Of a DNA stretch of 64,000 nucleotides, positions 60,423 to 64,000 are shown piece after piece. Under the pieces are notes generated by a model, which was given only the letters and a program-made list of their open reading frames with translations, ran no database searches and was not told the origin of the DNA. Made by a program: the position numbers and the translations under genes. The stretch is from positions 1,662,001 to 1,726,000 of the forward strand of contig NC_010505.1 in the NCBI RefSeq assembly GCF_000019725.1, given 5' to 3'. The DNA is from Methylobacterium radiotolerans JCM 2831 (GTDB lineage: Bacteria > Pseudomonadota > Alphaproteobacteria > Rhizobiales > Beijerinckiaceae). Numbering within the stretch: position 1 is the first letter of the stretch; each line of letters opens with the position of its first letter.

Positions 60423-62111
60423 ATGCCGATCGAGACCGTGGAGACCGCCGGCCGCCGCCGGGGCGCCGACCTCCTGGTGGAGGTGCTGCGCTCGGAGGGC
60501 GTGCGCTACATCTTCGGCAATCCCGGCACCACCGAGCTGCCGCTCATCGACGCGCTCACCGAGGCGCCCGACATCGCCTACATCCTCGCCCTGCAGGAGG
60601 CGACCGCGGTCGCCATGGCGGACGGCTACGCGCAGGGCGCGCGGCGCCCCGCCTTCCTCAACCTGCACACGGCGGGCGGCCTCGGCCACGCCATGGGCGG
60701 GCTGGTGAATTCCCAGGTCTCCGGCACGCCGCTGGTGGTCACCGCCGGGCAGCAGGATCTCCGCCACGCGCTGACCGACCCGCTGCTGATGGGCGACCTC
60801 GTCGCCATCGCCGACCCGGTGATGAAGTGGGCCCGCGAGGTGACGAGCCCCGACCAGATCCCGATCCTGCTGCGCCGGGCCTTCCACGACGCGGGGGCCG
60901 CCCCCTCCGGCCCGGTCTTCCTGTCCCTGCCCATGGACGTGATGGAGGCGCTGTCGGCGGTGCCGGCCGGCGAGACCTCGACCATCGACCAGCGGGCGGT
61001 GGCGGGCTCCCTCGACCGGCTGGCGGAGAGACTCGCCGCGATCGCGCCGGGCCGCCTCGCCCTGATCGCGGGCGACGAGATCGACGCCTCGGACGCCTCG
61101 GCGCAGATGGTCGCGCTCGCCGACCTGCTGGCGGCGCCGGTCTACGGCTCGTCCTGGCCGGCCCACATCCCGTTCCCCACCGCGCACCCGCTCTGGGCCG
61201 GGAACCTGCCGACCCGTGCCGACGCCATCGCCGACATCCTCGGGCGCTACGACGCGGTGTTCGCGCTGGGCGGCAAGTCGCTGATCACCGTGCTCTACTC
61301 GGAGGTCTCGGCGGTGCCGCCGGGGGTGCAGGTGTTCCAGCTCTCGGCCGACGTGCGCGACCTCGGGCGCACCTACGCCACCTGCCTGTCGACGGTGGGC
61401 GACATCCGCGCCTCGCTCGACGCCCTGCTGCCGCTGCTGGCCCCGCGCCTCGCCGACCGGGCCGACGCCTTCGAGCAGCTGCGCGGTCAGGCCGTGACCG
61501 CCCGGGCCGAGCGGCGGGCGCGGCTCGCCGCCGCCGCCGACGCGGCCTTCGAGGATCCGGTGATCGCGCCGCTGGTCGCCGCCCGGGAGGTGGCCCGCGC
61601 GGTCGGGGCCGAGACCACCATCGTGGACGAGGCGCCCGCGACGCTGACCCACCTGCGCACCTTCCTCGACAGCCCCTCGGCGCACCAGTACGCGGCGATG
61701 CGCGGCGGCGTGCTCGGCTGGGGCATGCCGGCCGCGGTGGGCTTCTCCCTGGGCCTCGACCGCGCGCCCGTGGTCTGCGTCGTGGGCGACGGGGCCGCGA
61801 TGTACTCGCCCCAGGCGCTGTGGACGGCGGCGCACGAGAAGCTGCCGGTCACATTCGTGGTGATCAACAACGCCGAGTACAACATCCTCAAGACCTTCAT
61901 GAAGGGCCAGGCGCACTACGCCTCGGTGCGCGCCAACCGCTTCATCGCCATGGACCTCACCGACCCGCGCGTCGACTTCCCGGCGCTGGCCGCCTCCATG
62001 GGCGTGCCGGCCCGGCGGGTGACCCGGGCCGCCGACATCGCCCCGGCGATCGAGGCCGGGATCCGGTCCGGCGGCGCCAACCTCGTGGAGGTGGTGGTGC
62101 GGGCGACCTGA
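60423..62111 (+). CDS. ThDP-dependent decarboxylase, benzoylformate decarboxylase-like
   Basis: A 562-residue thiamine-diphosphate enzyme with the three-domain layout of the acetolactate synthase/benzoylformate decarboxylase superfamily. It opens IFGNPGTTELPLIDAL; E59 (LALQEATAVAMADGYA) activates the cofactor; H82 (FLNLHTAGGLGHAMG) matches the catalytic His70 of benzoylformate decarboxylase, while that enzyme's Ser26 is T36 here. The cofactor motif is VVCVVGDGAAMYSPQALWTA ... VVINNAEYNIL. Likely reaction: non-oxidative decarboxylation of a 2-oxo acid. The Ser-to-Thr change suggests a different substrate. Single gene, with a GGAGAGGA ribosome site. Confidence 0.88.
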   Translation: MPIETVETAGRRRGADLLVEVLRSEGVRYIFGNPGTTELPLIDALTEAPDIAYILALQEATAVAMADGYAQGARRPAFLNLHTAGGLGHAMGGLVNSQVSGTPLVVTAGQQDLRHALTDPLLMGDLVAIADPVMKWAREVTSPDQIPILLRRAFHDAGAAPSGPVFLSLPMDVMEALSAVPAGETSTIDQRAVAGSLDRLAERLAAIAPGRLALIAGDEIDASDASAQMVALADLLAAPVYGSSWPAHIPFPTAHPLWAGNLPTRADAIADILGRYDAVFALGGKSLITVLYSEVSAVPPGVQVFQLSADVRDLGRTYATCLSTVGDIRASLDALLPLLAPRLADRADAFEQLRGQAVTARAERRARLAAAADAAFEDPVIAPLVAAREVARAVGAETTIVDEAPATLTHLRTFLDSPSAHQYAAMRGGVLGWGMPAAVGFSLGLDRAPVVCVVGDGAAMYSPQALWTAAHEKLPVTFVVINNAEYNILKTFMKGQAHYASVRANRFIAMDLTDPRVDFPALAASMGVPARRVTRAADIAPAIEAGIRSGGANLVEVVVRAT

Positions 62112-62131
62112 GCGGGGCCGTCAGGGGGCGC

Positions 62132-63460
62132 TCACTCCAGCCCCGGCACCGGCAGCCCGAAGGCCGCCGCCAGCAGCACCATGTTGAGGGCGAGCACCAG
62201 AGCCGCCCCCGCCACGGCGGCGGCCTGGGTGAGCGGGCCGTTGGCGAAGGGCCCCATCACGCTGCGGCGGCGGGTGAACACCACCAGCGCCACCATCGGG
62301 ACCGGCAGGGCGAGCGACAGCACCACCTGCGACAGGACCAGCGCCTGGGTCGGGTCGACCCCGATCGCCACCACCGCGAAGGCCGGCAGCATGGTCACGA
62401 GCCGGCGGGCGAGGAGCGGGATGCGCCAGCCGGTGAAGCCCTGCATCACCAATTGCCCGGCGAGCGTGCCCACCACCGAGGAGGAGATCCCGGAGGCGAG
62501 CAGCGACACCAGGAAGGCCGCCCCCGCGGCGGGCCCGAGGAGCGGCGTCAGGGTGCGGTAGGCCTCGCCGATCTCCGCCACCTCGCTGTGGCCGACGTGG
62601 AAGGCCGCCGCCGCCATGATCACCATCGCCATGTTGACGAGGCCCGCCAGCAGCAGCGCCACCACCACCTCGCGGTTCGAGTAGCGCACCAGCAGGCGCC
62701 GGTCGGCCTCGGTGCGGGGATTGCCCCGTCCCTGGGTCAGGCCCGAATGCAGGAACAGCGCGTGCGGCATCACGGTGGCGCCGATGATCCCGACCGCGAT
62801 GGTGAGCGCCTGCGCGTCCGGGATCCGCGGGGTGACGAGACCCTTGGCCGCCTCGCCCCAGGCCACGGGCGCGACCAGGAGCTCGACCGCGTAGCAGAGG
62901 CCGATCGTGCCGACCATCGCGCCGATGGCGATCTCCAGCGGCCGGAAGCCCTCGTTCTCCAGGAGCAGGATCGCGTAGGTGACCACCGCGGTGATGCCCA
63001 TGCCGGCCATGAGCGGCATGCCGGTGAGCAGCGACAGGCCGATGGCGCCGCCGAGGAACTCCGCGAGGTCGGTCGCCATGGCGGCGACCTCGCTGATGCC
63101 CCACAGGGCGAGGCGCACCGGTCGCGTCGTCGCGTCCCGGCAATGCTCGGCGAGGTTCTTGCCCGTGACGATGCCGAGCTTGGCCGACAGGGCCTGGAAC
63201 AGCATCGCCGTCAGGTTGGCGAGCAGCACCACCCAGAGCAGGCCGTAGCCGTAGCGGGCGCCGGCCTGGATGTTGGTCGCGAAATTCCCGGGGTCCATGT
63301 AGGCGATCGACGCCGTCACGGCGGGGCCGGCGAACAGCAGGAACCGGGCCCGGCCGCCGGGACGGCCGTCGAGGACGTCGCGGATCGCGCCCTCGGTCCG
63401 CCGGCTCATCGCCCCGGGCGCGGCGCGCCCGGGGGCCGTCGCGGCGTTCGGCGCCACCAT
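62132..63460 (-). CDS. mntH: Nramp-family Mn2+/divalent metal:H+ symporter
   Basis: A 442-residue transporter with 11 predicted helices. The metal-site motifs are intact: DPGN at residues 56-59 (SIAYMDPGNFATNIQAGARY) and MPH in GIIGATVMPHALFLHSG. The LNLTAMLFQALSAKLGIVTG-like and ISEVAAMATDLAEFLGGAIG segments are standard Nramp. ATG 63460 is chosen; GTG 63466 is in frame. It is transcribed from behind an MntR-type box and faces away from mntR, so it is expected to be induced in manganese shortage. Confidence 0.95.
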   Translation of the reverse strand: MVAPNAATAPGRAAPGAMSRRTEGAIRDVLDGRPGGRARFLLFAGPAVTASIAYMDPGNFATNIQAGARYGYGLLWVVLLANLTAMLFQALSAKLGIVTGKNLAEHCRDATTRPVRLALWGISEVAAMATDLAEFLGGAIGLSLLTGMPLMAGMGITAVVTYAILLLENEGFRPLEIAIGAMVGTIGLCYAVELLVAPVAWGEAAKGLVTPRIPDAQALTIAVGIIGATVMPHALFLHSGLTQGRGNPRTEADRRLLVRYSNREVVVALLLAGLVNMAMVIMAAAAFHVGHSEVAEIGEAYRTLTPLLGPAAGAAFLVSLLASGISSSVVGTLAGQLVMQGFTGWRIPLLARRLVTMLPAFAVVAIGVDPTQALVLSQVVLSLALPVPMVALVVFTRRRSVMGPFANGPLTQAAAVAGAALVLALNMVLLAAAFGLPVPGLE

Positions 63461-63479
63461 GCTCACCCTCTCCTCAAAG

Positions 63480-63497
63480 ATATAGCGGAGGCTATAT
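63480..63497. promoter_or_regulatory. MntR box upstream of mntH
   Basis: ATATAGC (63480-63486), GGAG, GCTATAT (63491-63497) is a perfect palindrome that closely follows the E. coli MntR box core (ATAGC-N4-GCTAT). It lies 20-37 bp upstream of the mntH start, overlapping the likely promoter, and the matching regulator gene is 205 bp away on the other side. Confidence 0.8.
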
Positions 63498-63536
63498 TCA
63501 GGGTTCGGCGCCGGGATTCAAGGGCCCGGATCCCAG

Positions 63537-63578
63537 GATCGGGATTCCAGGATCGGGATTCCAGGATCGGGATTCCAG
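63537..63578. repeat. 14-bp tandem repeat, three perfect copies
   Basis: GATCGGGATTCCAG occurs three times in a row (63537-63578) with a degenerate copy on the upstream side. It lies between the MntR box and mntR. The period is longer than one helical turn and no known operator matches, so it is recorded as a simple repeat. Confidence 0.85.
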
Positions 63579-63701
63579 GGTCAGGAGTCAGGGCCGGAAT
63601 TCCGGGGGCCTGCACCGCCTCCGCGGGACTCCCCTCCCGGGGGCGGTGTTTGCTAGACAGGGGCCGGGGCGGCCCGCGCGGGCCGTGGTGGGGGAGAGCC
63701 G

Positions 63702-64000
63702 ATGCAGGAACCGTCCGAGCCGGGCTCGCCCGAGACCGTGCTGGTCGATCCCGAGCGCCACGTGGAGAGCTTCCGCCAGGCCCGCGAGGCGCGGCGCTCG
63801 GAGCTCGTGGAGGATTACGTCGAGTTGATCGACGACCTGATCGGCGACGGCGGCGAGGCGCGGCAGGTGGACATCGCGGCCCGGCTCGGCGTGGCGCAGC
63901 CGACCGTCGCCAAGATGCTGAAGCGCCTGTGCGAGGACGGCTTCGTGCAGCAGCGGCCCTATCGCGGCGTGTTCCTGACCGAGGCCGGCCGCCGGCTCGC
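63702..64000 (+). CDS. mntR: Manganese-responsive transcriptional regulator MntR (3' end cut by window)
   Basis: The first 99 residues of a DtxR-family repressor, truncated by the window edge. It is close to E. coli Mnt[41 protein letters not shown] and the helix-turn-helix [18 protein letters not shown], then [16 protein letters not shown]. It binds Mn2+ and represses mntH. ATG 63702 is preceded by GGGGGAGA. It is divergent from mntH, and a fitting palindromic box lies between them. The metal-site residues of the C-terminal domain are beyond the window. Confidence 0.93.
   Translation, partial: MQEPSEPGSPETVLVDPERHVESFRQAREARRSELVEDYVELIDDLIGDGGEARQVDIAARLGVAQPTVAKMLKRLCEDGFVQQRPYRGVFLTEAGRRL

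Noticed and set aside
63537..63578. Possible iteron-type origin or operator array upstream of mntR
   Set aside because: Only three 14-bp copies, no DnaA box, AT-rich unwinding region or replication gene; treated as a simple repeat.

Overview
The window is very GC-rich, gene-dense chromosomal DNA from an alphaproteobacterium. It is most likely a Methylobacterium-type Hyphomicrobiales. Supporting this are a TrcR/DUF1013 cell-cycle regulator, a DUF1236 protein, a thrC-M16 protease pair, a TTAA-N7-TTAA CtrA-type site, an E. coli-like MntR/MntH pair and extremely strong third-position GC bias, which produces long false antisense frames. No rRNA, tRNA, CRISPR array, integrase or intact insertion sequence was seen.

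Layout. (1) 0.05-8.6 kb: surface-glycan genes. A giant two-domain glycosyltransferase with six N-terminal repeats and a coupled O-acetyltransferase run leftward. A PadR regulator, two GT2 enzymes and a polytopic membrane protein run rightward, with a palindromic operator in the shared gap. (2) 8.6-11.8 kb: pyrimidine catabolism genes rutABCD. (3) 11.9-22.1 kb: mixed genes, including a DUF4864 protein, a proline-rich exported protein, threonine synthase, an M16 peptidase, a large membrane GGDEF-EAL protein with altered motifs, a coiled-coil protein behind a CtrA-type site, a degenerate ferredoxin-reductase-like protein and an SGNH hydrolase. The block ends in a perfect 25-bp inverted repeat. 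(4) 22.1-44.8 kb: a storage-glucan/trehalose island with glgP, a GH13 alpha-glucosidase, glgA, glgB, a TreS-maltokinase fusion, GlgE carrying an extra N-terminal GH13 module, a MalQ-TreY fusion and treZ. (5) 44.9-47.7 kb: a lipase-like hydrolase and a TetR/PspA/YiaAB envelope-stress module, followed by a decayed chemoreceptor end. (6) 48.1-52.7 kb: a solitary ABC substrate-binding protein and an EmrAB-like efflux pair divergent from its TetR. (7) 52.9-64.0 kb: trcR, an MFS acid transporter, a histone-deacetylase-like amidohydrolase, an HD-GYP response regulator, a LysR regulator, small envelope proteins, a benzoylformate-decarboxylase-like enzyme, and mntH with its divergent mntR, which is cut by the window end.

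How the genes work together. In the carbon island, TreY/TreZ can cut trehalose out of alpha-glucan. TreS converts trehalose to maltose and its fused kinase makes maltose-1-phosphate. GlgE uses that to extend glucan, GlgB branches it, and GlgP, MalQ and the GH13 enzymes take it apart. GlgA supplies a parallel ADP-glucose route. No glgC or glgX/treX was found in the window, so ADP-glucose supply and debranching must come from elsewhere or from the extra GH13 modules. Many gene pairs overlap by ATGA or GTGA, which supports translational coupling in the rut, treZ-malQ/treY, treS-glgB, emrA-emrB-like and glycosyltransferase operons.
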